From the NCBI RefSeq assembly GCF_000234665.1, contig NC_018335.1:682001-746000 (forward strand): DNA of 64,000 bases, in the 5' to 3' direction. Source of the DNA: Leishmania mexicana MHOM/GT/2001/U1103 (Eukaryota; Euglenozoa; Kinetoplastea; Trypanosomatida; Trypanosomatidae). Position numbers and translations under genes: made by a program. The notes under the pieces are model-generated. The model made no database searches. It had not been told where the DNA came from and saw only the letters and a program-made list of their open reading frames with translations. Positions 1 through 8,700 of this stretch are shown here, piece after piece (within the stretch, counting starts at the first letter, position 1; each line of letters begins with the position of its first letter).

Positions 1-832
1 AGCGTCTCATGTCGTGTGCTGGTGAAGGCCCTTCTGCAGTGGCGGATGGGGCGAGGTGAGACGACTCCGCGAGCGAAAACAAATATTTCTTGGCAATCCA
101 CACAGCATGGCAGAAGACAGGGGATGAGAAGAGGGGGAACGGCCTTGAAGAGGATACGTAAATCCGATGAACACAAAAAAAGACGCCGTCACGCCTGGCG
201 GTCGCAACGTTCAGCGCAACGCAAAATGCAGCCGCGAAAGGAAAAAAGAAATCAACACCGTCAATGGATAGCGCGCGGGAGGGGGGTAGCAGCTTTGGCA
301 CCTCAAGTGCGTCAGCCACCAGTGCGCTCGTGGGTTCATCGACCAGCACATTTTGGTTCTGCTCACCGGGCAAAAAGATAGAAAGACTGTACAGATGAAA
401 AAAAAGAAACCAAGGCACCTCCTTTGTGAGCACACCTTCTGTGTCTCTGATGGCGCGTCGTTTGGACACACATGGGCGGTCGCCACACACGCATACACAC
501 ACACACACTCATACCAACTGTTCCCCAACTATTCAGCTGGTGCACCGAGATTCAGATTTGAGCAAGGGAAGGGGGCTGGTAGGTTTGGAAGCAGGGAGGT
601 GACTGGACCGCGGCCACAGAGAGAAGAAAAGGGTGCGTGGCTGGAGGCAACGCCTTGAGGGTTGCTGTCTCAGTGCAAAACAACGGAGCAGGGACCCTGA
701 TAACATGCCGGCAAAGCAGAACTATCATACATCGCTTGAAGGGTCGAGCACCATGTAGCACACACCAACAAGCAGATGTGTGTGTGTGTGGGCGTGTGTG
801 TAGGGGGGGGGGCTCTTCCCATCTTTTCTGTG
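1..832. other. Gene-free left flank (3' side of the 179-aa gene)
   Basis: No ORF here has protein-like composition. On the coding (minus) strand this is downstream of the 179-aa gene, so it probably holds that gene's 3'UTR and the space to the next gene outside the window. It contains a CA-rich microsatellite near 484-511 and a GT-rich one near 776-803 followed by a run of G. The candidate reading frames are short and low complexity. Confidence 0.6.
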
Positions 833-1372
833 TCACTCATCCGCCTTCTTGGACTTCTTCGCGAAGAACGCCTGCCTGTAGGAAGTAACGGGCACCATCA
901 CCTCCCCCTCCGACGCCGCTTGTGCGTTGCGGTCAAGGTAGCCCAGCCGCTCGCACGCATCGGCCGTCTGGTCGCCGAGGAAGGTCATGTGCTTTAGCCA
1001 GTCGGCGTCTTCGGTGTAGCGGAGCATGTTATTGCGGAAGGCGCGATACACCTCTTCCTCCTGACCGCCAAAGTAGGCGCGCGTTGACTCTTTGATGTGC
1101 AGGACACTGTACCCGTTCACCGGGTCCTCGGTGTCCGCCTCCTCAAGGCCGATGGCCTTAATGAAATCGCAGAGCGTGGTGTCGCGGTTCACCGTGCCGT
1201 GGCGGCGCTGCTCCTCTCGCTGAACCTCAATCACGTGAATGGGAATCACCGAGATCTCCTCCGAGGTGAGGAAGTCAAAGTCGCTGGGGGGAAGCTTGAG
1301 CAAAGCTAGGTCGCGTCCCTCCCTGCCAAGTTGTTCATACTCCTTCTCTGCTTCTTCCTCCAGGTTGTGCAT
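833..1372 (-). CDS. Hypothetical conserved-looking acidic protein, 179 aa
   Basis: I do not recognise the family. The ORF starts with a true ATG (complement of 1370-1372) and gives 179 residues of mixed, protein-like composition, unlike the low-complexity frames around it. The N-terminal 25 residues are rich in Glu and probably helical (EEEAEKEYEQ). A mixed alpha/beta-like middle follows, and the protein ends in a short Lys-rich tail (AKKSKKADE). I see no signal peptide, membrane segment or catalytic motif. It is the last gene of the window in transcription order. The upstream 0.8 kb, on the higher-coordinate side, is purine-rich on the plus strand and so polypyrimidine on the coding strand, as expected for a spliced-leader acceptor region. 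Codon choice is GC-rich at third positions like the recognised genes, which supports real coding. Confidence 0.75.
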   Translation of the reverse strand: MHNLEEEAEKEYEQLGREGRDLALLKLPPSDFDFLTSEEISVIPIHVIEVQREEQRRHGTVNRDTTLCDFIKAIGLEEADTEDPVNGYSVLHIKESTRAYFGGQEEEVYRAFRNNMLRYTEDADWLKHMTFLGDQTADACERLGYLDRNAQAASEGEVMVPVTSYRQAFFAKKSKKADE

Positions 1373-2159
1373 CGCCGCGCCGCTATGGGACTGTGCAAGC
1401 CCAAGTGACGGTGATAAGCAATGAGATGCACACCGGCTCCGAAAACGGTGCGAATACCCGCGCAGAGCAGAACGCCGCCTTTGCAGCCTGCATCACCACA
1501 AAGAGAGAAGGGGAGGGAGGGAGAGGAGGCAGCGAGGTGAGATGAAGCACGAGACGCGAGAGAGGACAAAAAGGGCAGCGTGTGAGGCGCCCCAAATACA
1601 ACGACAGCAGCCAAAAAAAGAGAGAGAGCCGCTGCCTGTGCCAACGCACGCAAAAAGAAGTCCCACAGACCAGTAAGCAACCACGCATTTGCCGGCCTTC
1701 GGCCCAGTGGCAGAGTAATCAGATCTGGGAAGGGTGCGCATCACTATCCTGGGCTCAAAAGAGGAGGCGCGCCGGAGAGAGGGAGGGAGCACGCGCTCAG
1801 CAACAGACCCCATCGCACCATCTTCAGGCCCCCCTGACAGAGCAACCACCTACACGGGCATGGTGGTGCGCTCTTGAATCATGGATGCGTATCTTTCTGC
1901 TGCTGCTTTAGTTTCACCGCGTTGTGCGATTCGGCGTTACTCGGAGTTCCCACTGTATATCGCCGGAGAACGGGATGGAGAGGAGAAGACGCAGCGAGAC
2001 ATCAGCCACCTGCCTCTCTTCCTCGCCTGTTACCGGCTCGCCTGCCATGGACCAGTATGAGTGACCGTACCCACGCCTGCAGGATGCCTATACAGACGAG
2101 AACCTTCTGATTCCTTTCCTTTAACGGAAATATGGAAAGCCACCGGGCGGATGCACAGC
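1373..2159. other. Intergenic region with polypurine stretches
   Basis: About 790 bases between the 179-aa gene and the 621-aa gene. The plus strand around 1500-1640 is strongly purine-rich (GGGAGGGAGG, then AAAAAAGAGAGAGAG), which reads as polypyrimidine on the coding strand and is a plausible trans-splicing and polyadenylation signal zone. No credible gene is seen. Confidence 0.55.
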
Positions 2160-4025
2160 TCAAAAGAAGTAATCGAGGATGTCATCCGTGGCCATCTTGC
2201 GCGTTCGCAGGTACGCCATCAGCTCCCTCGGCTTCGACTCCAGCTCCTTCATCTCAAAGTACTGCTGCACCGTCGCCTCTACCGAGTCCTTCTCAGTGCC
2301 GTACACGGGGCTGCAGGTCATTGGCGGGTACACGACTGGGATGTACTGGGCCTTCTGCTGGAGTGGCGTCAACCGCGCGCTGAGCGGGTGCACGGTGTTG
2401 GGAACGCGGAGGACGCACCCTGGCTTTGGCCAGCACCAGCTCATTCCCCAGTACACGGCCAGCCATTCCTCCATGGTGGCTGGAGCTTCAGCGCCGGATG
2501 AAGCGCAGTACGGAGCGCTCTGTAGCACCGCGTGCATCTCCGGGTTACCGCCGTGGAGAAGACGCTCCAGAGAGGCGCGGGAGCTGTCAGACAGACCGTA
2601 GTGCTCCTGGTTTCGGGCCAGCGCGTGCAGCGAAAGCACGGCGCGCCGGCGTATCGCTGCATGGTACGGCGTCGCCTCCCCGTGCTCCTCGAAGACTCGG
2701 ATCAGGTAGGGTACTACCTGCCCTGCAACAAAGCTGTCGTCCTGCAGATTCTGCTGAAGGTAGGCGTAGATGATGGGGCTCGCTTGCCATCGAGCGCAGC
2801 GGTGAAGAAAGTATGAGACGTCGTCGAGCCACAGATTTGAGATGCGCCGCTGCTCGACGACAACGCAGTCTCGCAACGCGATCGAGGTTTGCGTGAGGTT
2901 TGGTGGAATGATAAGCGGCGCCCCACCGCTTTCAAGAACTGCAACCGTGAGAACTGGCAGGAGGGCAGCATCGCACGGAAGCGCCTCGTCTGGAGTTTGG
3001 AAGAGGTCCAGCGACACCACCTTGCCGCACATGTTCGCCTCGTCATCATGCAGCACCCAGTCATATCCGCCTTTCGGTGCGAAGATGGTCAGCATTGCCG
3101 GCACGTGGGCACCTCGAACCGCTGACGACACTGCTGCTGCCCCTGCAGCTGAGCTCTCGGGATACAAGAGAGATCGAATGCGCATCGCACTGGTGCTGCT
3201 ACTCCCTGACGAAGGTGACGCCGACGGAGGTGATCGTAGTTTCGGGTCTGATAGACTCACCTTCGCATCCCTATCGTCCCTGCTATCCACTGGTAAAGGC
3301 AGCGCGGCCTGCATCGCGAACTCGCCACAGTCGTTCAGGTGCCAGTGCCGCACCATGCCCCGTTGTGACACCCACGTTGCCTGGTCGCAAACGGCCCCAT
3401 CGGCGACAAAGGACGGCCATAAAAGGTGCTCACCAAGGATAGGGATGGGCGGACAGCCATCGCTGCGGTGAAACAGCTGCAGGTCCAGCACCTCCTCCGC
3501 TTCCGAGACATCACTTAGCACCGGGGCAGTTGCAGCACCGACCGCTTCCAGCTCTTGCTGGGTGAGCGGCACCTCGACGCCGTGGGTGTGGTGGAACACC
3601 TCTTCGAAGGAGGAGATCATCTTGTGAAAGGAGGACACGTGTATGTCCACTCCAGGTGCTCCCCAGCCGCGGCGTAAAGCAATCTGCGGCTTGGGGAACG
3701 CAGTCCAGCGCGGGTCCGTCAGCCAGCGTAGACTATCTGGCCCACACGCGGTGTGGGCCGCCGTCGCACGCATCTTGCTCGCACGAACGGGCACCCCGGC
3801 CTCGAGGTACGGCATAAGCTCTTCCTCGGAGAGGAGGAGCCCCTCTGGGGACGCCCCAGCCCCAACCTCCGCTGTCGGCGCGAGGACGCATCGCCACTTG
3901 GTGGAGACCGCCGCAGTGTTGAAAGGTGCTGGAAGCGGCAGTTGGCTGAGCACATCGCGAAGCGCGAAGACGAGGGGGCCGCCGTGGGTCTCCGTCGGTG
4001 GTGCCAGCGTTGACAGCTCCGCCAT
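2160..4025 (-). CDS. 621-aa protein, possible degenerate JmjC/cupin-like core
   Basis: I place the start at the ATG at 4023-4025 (MAELSTLAPP); the frame stays open 13 codons further but only to a TTG. No standard kinetoplastid name comes to mind. Residues about 216-245 (WVSQRGMVRHWHLNDCGEF) and 310-405 (hydrophobic strands, a GG followed by PLIIPPN, then WLDD) follow the order of a JmjC/cupin fold: a G then an H in the first metal-binding strand, a middle strand, then Gly plus IPP before the usual second His. The metal residues are not canonical: H229 is followed by L-N-D instead of x-D, and Gln-Thr stands where the second His is expected. A disordered Ser/Pro-rich insert (about 252-300) interrupts the core. 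The C-terminal third is helical. This assignment is inference; an unrelated fold is possible, and any enzymatic activity is doubtful. Confidence 0.75.
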   Translation of the reverse strand: MAELSTLAPPTETHGGPLVFALRDVLSQLPLPAPFNTAAVSTKWRCVLAPTAEVGAGASPEGLLLSEEELMPYLEAGVPVRASKMRATAAHTACGPDSLRWLTDPRWTAFPKPQIALRRGWGAPGVDIHVSSFHKMISSFEEVFHHTHGVEVPLTQQELEAVGAATAPVLSDVSEAEEVLDLQLFHRSDGCPPIPILGEHLLWPSFVADGAVCDQATWVSQRGMVRHWHLNDCGEFAMQAALPLPVDSRDDRDAKVSLSDPKLRSPPSASPSSGSSSTSAMRIRSLLYPESSAAGAAAVSSAVRGAHVPAMLTIFAPKGGYDWVLHDDEANMCGKVVSLDLFQTPDEALPCDAALLPVLTVAVLESGGAPLIIPPNLTQTSIALRDCVVVEQRRISNLWLDDVSYFLHRCARWQASPIIYAYLQQNLQDDSFVAGQVVPYLIRVFEEHGEATPYHAAIRRRAVLSLHALARNQEHYGLSDSSRASLERLLHGGNPEMHAVLQSAPYCASSGAEAPATMEEWLAVYWGMSWCWPKPGCVLRVPNTVHPLSARLTPLQQKAQYIPVVYPPMTCSPVYGTEKDSVEATVQQYFEMKELESKPRELMAYLRTRKMATDDILDYFF

Positions 4026-5200
4026 TTCAAATGAGGGTGGCACACGCGCAGCGAGTAAATGCAAGCCCGAGCAATGCAGCAGATTCTCGACGGTGATCTA
4101 GTTAGGGTGCCATTCGATGGTCCTCGCAGGAGCCCAGCCGCAGCAAGTAGCCTTCCACGTGCACACGTCAAGACAGACGCTCTGGAGTCGCGACTCGAAT
4201 CAGAAGCCAGCTAGACAACAGGTCTGCTGCTGCGCGACAGACGGATTAGCCCCCGCTTGTCGAGTCCTCGATGGATCTGCTACTCCAATACCACGCAGGG
4301 TGAATCCTCGAGCGGAGGTTGAGTTCAAAACCCGTAGAGAGAAGTATCTCTGATGCAGTCTCACGCGTAGGCACAAAAGATACAGCGAGGCAGTGTGGTG
4401 TGCGTGGGTGTGGGTGTAAGAGGGGTGACGACGGAGGGACGAGGATCGAGGGGGGAGGCAAGAACCTCAACACAGACATTGTGCTGAGATGGACAAGTAC
4501 GCACATTGCTCCTGCAGTGATCAATACCACATGGAACCACGTCTATAGAGTGAAGGGTGAGCTGTGCCAAGCACAGGTGCAACAGTGAAGGTGGACGACC
4601 ATGGTAGTGAACCTGCCTTCTCTCCCTCTCTAAGAACCTTCAAGGCACGCGAGAGGCAAGCACGAAACAGTGCACCTTTTCTTGTTACCACGCTGCCACC
4701 ATCCTCACTCCGATGCGTGCCATCCGGCATAGGCACGCATGACGACGTTTGGAAGCGAAAGGAGAACAGCATTCAGTGCAGAAAAAAAAACACAAAACAG
4801 TGCGCTGATGTTCCGAGTTCGTATTCTTTCCTTTTTTTCCGTCGTGTACTGCAGTGGGAGACACGAGGGGGGAGAGAGGGGGCGTGGTAGCCTTCTTACA
4901 CGGTGCCTTAGACCAAAAGAGAATGAAAGAGAGACGACAGAGCACGGGCTTGCGTGGACCTGAGCACACAAACGTGCGCATGCTGGTAGGGGGAGGGGAG
5001 GGGAGGGGTGGGAGGCACACGGGGTTTGGAAGAAACGAGCTTCACGACTGAGGACAAGAGCCCCCTCCCCGATTCGCCTTTGCCGATGCTTCAGAGCAGC
5101 ACACGCTTCTAGTGAGCCGCGAGAAAAAAAAATCGATCCACACCGTCCTCACACAGACGATTGCGCTTGCGTTGGCCCCACACCGCCTCTGACGCCGCGC
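4026..5200. other. Intergenic region, 1.2 kb
   Basis: No credible gene. It holds the 5' flank of the 621-aa gene and the 3' flank of the RGG-protein gene. It contains a run of nine A near 4784-4792, a polypurine patch near 4860-4890 and a GGGGA-type repeat near 4988-5010. Short frames on either strand are low complexity. Confidence 0.55.
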
Positions 5201-5914
5201 TCAGTAGAGGGAGCGAGTGGGCACCTTGGGAGACCGCTGATGACAGCTTGCGTTTCTACTCGTATTCTGGCGATTGTGCGCACTCTGACCGCCACGGGCG
5301 CTGCCGCGACCGCCGCGCTGAGCTAAGTGGCCACCGCGAAAACCCTGTCTGCCACGACCAGCACCGCCACCACGTCCGTGTCTGCCGCCGGGTGCAGTAG
5401 TATCCTTTTTCGCTGCCAAAGATGCGCCACCCCTGCGTGGAGCAGTACCACCACGAGCAAAGCCTGCTTGCTTACGTTGCACAGCACGACGCCGGGAGCT
5501 AGAGATATCCTCTTCCTCCCCGTCGTCGTCAGCGTCATGCACTTCGAACGCGCTGTCCGCCCCGCTGTCAAGCGAAGAGGAGTCGCTACCCTCGTCCTCA
5601 TCCATCTCGCTCTCCTCCGCGCCACTACCCTCTCCCGCCAGACCGGTTTCGCCGGGACCCCCAGTGCCATCCTTTGATGCCTCCTTCGCCTTCTCCGCCG
5701 CCCGCTCCGCCTTGCGGCGGAGTATGTACGATTCCATCAGCGCTGTCATGTGACTGTCTTCTTGACCAGCGAACTTGCGCGCCGCGATGCGGCCCAGTCG
5801 CCTCTTGAGCCGAATAACACGTTTTGTTTTGGCTAGCTTCGCTTGCTTCTCCTTGCGCCGCTCGGAGCGCGACTTCATGGGGTCAAATCCCCGGCTGTAC
5901 AAGTTACCGCGCAT
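5201..5914 (-). CDS. RGG/RG-rich protein with basic N-terminus and acidic middle, 237 aa
   Basis: The start is the ATG at 5912-5914 (MRGNLYSRGF). An extension to 6292 is open but starts from a weaker context and reads as Cys/Leu/Val-rich untranslated sequence, so I exclude it. Residues about 14-75 are very basic and helical with many Arg and Lys (SERRKEKQAKLAKTKR). Residues about 78-140 are Gly/Ser/Glu/Asp-rich and strongly acidic. Residues about 150-215 hold many RGG, GRG and RGR units, the RNA-binding and arginine-methylation type of low-complexity tail. Known biology: RGG boxes bind RNA or rRNA and are often nuclear or nucleolar. I infer a nucleolar or RNP role, but no catalytic domain identifies a specific protein. 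The neighbouring SMN-like gene is also RNP-related, which may be chance. Confidence 0.75.
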   Translation of the reverse strand: MRGNLYSRGFDPMKSRSERRKEKQAKLAKTKRVIRLKRRLGRIAARKFAGQEDSHMTALMESYILRRKAERAAEKAKEASKDGTGGPGETGLAGEGSGAEESEMDEDEGSDSSSLDSGADSAFEVHDADDDGEEEDISSSRRRAVQRKQAGFARGGTAPRRGGASLAAKKDTTAPGGRHGRGGGAGRGRQGFRGGHLAQRGGRGSARGGQSAHNRQNTSRNASCHQRSPKVPTRSLY

Positions 5915-6758
5915 GGTGCCACTGCTGACAACTTCAGATGCATAAACACGCACCAGCACACACACACACGAAATTGCCGTGACGATGAGGAATGACGAGG
6001 CGGTGGGAGGCGAGAGCGCGTGAGTCTCTGCTTGCTTTTTCAGCACGCAAGCGTGCCGTAGCGTCCAAAGAGGGCGAGAGAGCACTTGAAAGGAGGCAGG
6101 GCGGTACGGCTCGCCGCGCAGAGTCAATGGGAGCGCACAGAGAAGGGGAGGTGAGAGATGCATGAACCTTCGAGAATCAGGGCGGACACAACGAAAAGAG
6201 CGCTTCGCTCGGATTCGGCCTCCATGCAGACACGCCAACAACACCGTACACGATGCATCGTCCATTATGCAGACAGGAGACGGGTACCTCAAATGGCAGA
6301 GAAAGATGTGCTCGTGGAATTCCAGGTTTTATGGGCGAACTCCTGGAAAAAGCAGGGTCGATCGCCTATCAAGCTGGGTGGCCTCATCATCATGTTTGTG
6401 CCGAAGATAGTTTTCTGCCTACACGGACGGGCAAAGCTCGGCAGACGATAACAACGCTGTCCAGGCAGACCCACATCCCCAATCAACTAATTCCTGCAGT
6501 AGAGTTGGCGGAGACACAAGAGACGCACACACAGACAGAAAAAAAACGGCACCACAACCTCCGCGTGCACGGATGCCCTCTCGCGTATACGCCTCGAGTG
6601 AGGAGCGGGAGGGAAGGGGATTCCATCGAGTTCGTTCAGCAGGCGCCTTAGAGCGAGCCGCTGACACTCTGGAGGCCCGCAGCGAACGCGCGCGACAAGG
6701 CATCCGCCCACTCGTCGGCCCTGCAGACAGCTCTCGCCAAGAACTCACACCTTGTGCG
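5915..6758. other. Intergenic region between RGG protein and SMN-like gene
   Basis: About 840 bases with no convincing gene. It is the 5' flank of the RGG-protein gene and the 3' flank of the SMN-like gene. A short CA repeat lies near 5952-5970 and an A-run near 6539-6547. Confidence 0.5.
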
Positions 6759-7220
6759 TCAGCGATGACGTTTGCGGCAGCACTTCTTCGATGCACTGGA
6801 TCGACCCACAAAACGGCCGGCCTCAAACCCAGCATTGTAGAACGACTGCACAAGTGCCTGAATGTCCTCAGGAAGGCCATTCAACGTTGGAAAGCTGCGC
6901 GAAAGTATCTCGGACTTTGCCGACATCGATCCCCGTTGCACTCGCGCCCCTCCCTCTGATGCGGCTGTGCTGGACGATGTCGCTGAAGCGGCCACACGCG
7001 CCTTCTCGCTGTCCGATCCCTCGGTTTCCGTGGACAGGACGGATTCATCGTCATCCTGCGTCTCCCCACGAGTATCTTTCACGGCGCCGGCATTGTCGAG
7101 CTGCTCATTAAACAACTTCAACAGATACGCATCGTCCCAAAGCGCCTCGTCGGCGCGCGAGTAGGTTTCGCCCGTCGCCAGCTTGCCGTTGTGGCCGCGC
7201 GAGCGCCGTGCACTAGACAT
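6759..7220 (-). CDS. SMN: SMN-like protein (survival of motor neuron homologue), 153 aa
   Basis: Two short motifs in the right order identify this small protein. Residues 24-44 contain DEALWDDAYLLKLFNEQL, which follows the Gemin2-binding motif of SMN (W-D-D, then helical L/I-K-x-F/Y-x-x-A/Q). Residues 126-139, SFYNAGFEAGRFVG, match the SMN YG box: S-x-Y then G-x-x-x-G-x-x-x-G with aromatics, the glycine-zipper oligomerisation helix. Between them lies an acidic, Ser-rich disordered linker, and no Tudor domain is present. The C-terminus is basic (KKCCRKRHR). Known biology: SMN helps assemble Sm cores on snRNAs, and a short SMN without a usual Tudor domain has been described in trypanosomes. I infer cap/snRNP assembly work in the nucleus or cytoplasm. 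The start is the ATG at 7218-7220, and a good splice acceptor lies 14 nt upstream. The call rests on motifs alone. Confidence 0.8.
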   Translation of the reverse strand: MSSARRSRGHNGKLATGETYSRADEALWDDAYLLKLFNEQLDNAGAVKDTRGETQDDDESVLSTETEGSDSEKARVAASATSSSTAASEGGARVQRGSMSAKSEILSRSFPTLNGLPEDIQALVQSFYNAGFEAGRFVGRSSASKKCCRKRHR

Positions 7221-7879
7221 GGAAGAGAAGCAAGCTCAAAGGGAAAGGAAAACAAATAACGGCAACGCGGGGCACCGTGCAAGAGCGAGACAAAGCCTTT
7301 TCGCCACACCTGCTCACCAGTAGAGCGAAGCGAAGGCGAACACAGCACAAAGGAAAAAAACGCCAATGACAGGGAGTAGGGTACCGCTCAGAGTAGCGGC
7401 ACAGGAAGGAGGGAGGGAGGGGGCAGTGCATGTTGTTTGTACCCCATGACATCGGGGAGGACAAAGAACAAAGAAGGGGTGGAGAAGACAGCTGGCAGTG
7501 CACAAGGCGAGCATAGCCTCGAATCCGAACTCAATGCACTGCTCGCCGAAGCTGAGAGTGCATCAGCAGTGGTAAGGGGAGGGGCATGGGCAGCAATCAT
7601 CACTGTGTATCAGCCAGTCGCCCACGTCATCGCGGCACTAGAGACGGAAATGGAGCTGCCGAAGCGACGACAAAAACCCTGCGCGATCCACACACACACA
7701 CACTCTAGAAAGGAAGACACATGCATGATGATGGCAGGAGGCGCACAGACACCTACAGCAGGTGGCTTTGATTTTCGTTCGTAACAATGGTAGTCTACCC
7801 AGAAAAAAGTCAGCAAATTTACGCATACAGAGCAGCCATAGCAGCTCACCTATCGCTGTAGGAATCCGGCTGAATCCTA
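7221..7879. other. Intergenic sequence upstream of the SMN-like gene
   Basis: About 660 bases with no credible gene. It carries GGGAGGGAGGGAGGG near 7409-7422 and a CA repeat near 7690-7704. It includes the SMN-like 5' leader and polypyrimidine signals on the coding strand. Confidence 0.5.
7234..7260 (-). promoter_or_regulatory. Predicted trans-splice acceptor of the SMN-like mRNA
   Basis: On the minus strand a pyrimidine-rich tract (TTATTTGTTTTCCTTTCCC) ends in AG at 7236-7235, 14 nt before the ATG. This is the usual kinetoplastid arrangement of polypyrimidine tract then first AG for spliced-leader addition. It is predicted by eye only. Confidence 0.4.
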
Positions 7880-8700
7880 TTCGTCAAGACCAAGCCGGCC
7901 GGCCCCAGAAGCGGACCATATCCCTAACGGGTACCTCTCGCCTTTCCTCATCCCTTCTCCTCAGTGCGCCGTGATCGGCGTCAAACGGACCAGGGGTGCA
8001 CTGCACACCTTGATACCAGCCAGTCGCGTCCCGTCTCCTGCTCAAGGGCGGAGGCGGTGGCGTCTGGCATGCGGGTAGTAGGGCTTGGTCTAGGCACATC
8101 CCAAATGAGTTCAAGGAGGATGTTGTCCAGCCTCGGGTCAGGGCCCGAGATCCAGCACAACCTGCCTTGTGCCACCCTTACCCCACTGAGTCGCGTAAAG
8201 CCGCTCTCCTCCATCAGGCTCTATGGAGATTCCCCACATTGGAGTCTGGGGGACTCGGTGGTGCAACTCCGTGGGGTTCTCCACACGCTTCCGGCATCCG
8301 GGCCACATCAGTTTACCCGGCCGGTTGGAAGAGTTGCCGCATGTTTTTGCATCCACACGCCTCGGGGTTCATTGGTATGGGATTCCCTTCGCGCCTTCTC
8401 CGTCCATCACTCGTGTTTCCCTCCCTTCTGCCTGTCCTGTTCGGATACGACAAGTCACGCCGTCTATGCTGAGTAGCGCGTGCGCACAGTGCTCGCATTG
8501 TGGGATTTCGGGGCCTGTTTCAGGACGACGTTGCTGCCCAGGTGACTCGCTGTCTGTATCTTCCATTTTTCGCAGACGTCACGGAGAGGAAGGCGTGCCT
8601 GGACGCCTTGTCTGCATGTGCCACGTTTCCCAGAGTCTGTGGCTGCATGGAACACTCCACGGTTTCTTCAATCCACACACCCTTGACAGACGTCACTGTT
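7880..8700. repeat. Possible decayed retroposon (DIRE/SIDER-like) segment
   Basis: This block stands out from the purine-rich surroundings: its base composition is balanced and gene-like, it has broken frames on both strands, and no frame carries a complete protein. On the minus strand three overlapping frames give protein-like but truncated stretches, as in a frameshifted fossil. Degenerate ingi/L1Tc-related elements (DIREs) and their short SIDER derivatives are abundant in Leishmania intergenic DNA, and this block has the right size and position downstream of the kinase gene. I cannot confirm the 79-bp retroposon signature by eye. It could instead be a long conserved 3'UTR element. Confidence 0.35.

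Noticed and set aside
5915..6292. N-terminal extension of the RGG-protein frame
   Set aside because: Composition is unlike protein (Cys/Leu/Val/Ser-rich with CVCV repeats) and the ATG at 5914 begins a good basic domain; the extension is more likely leader sequence.
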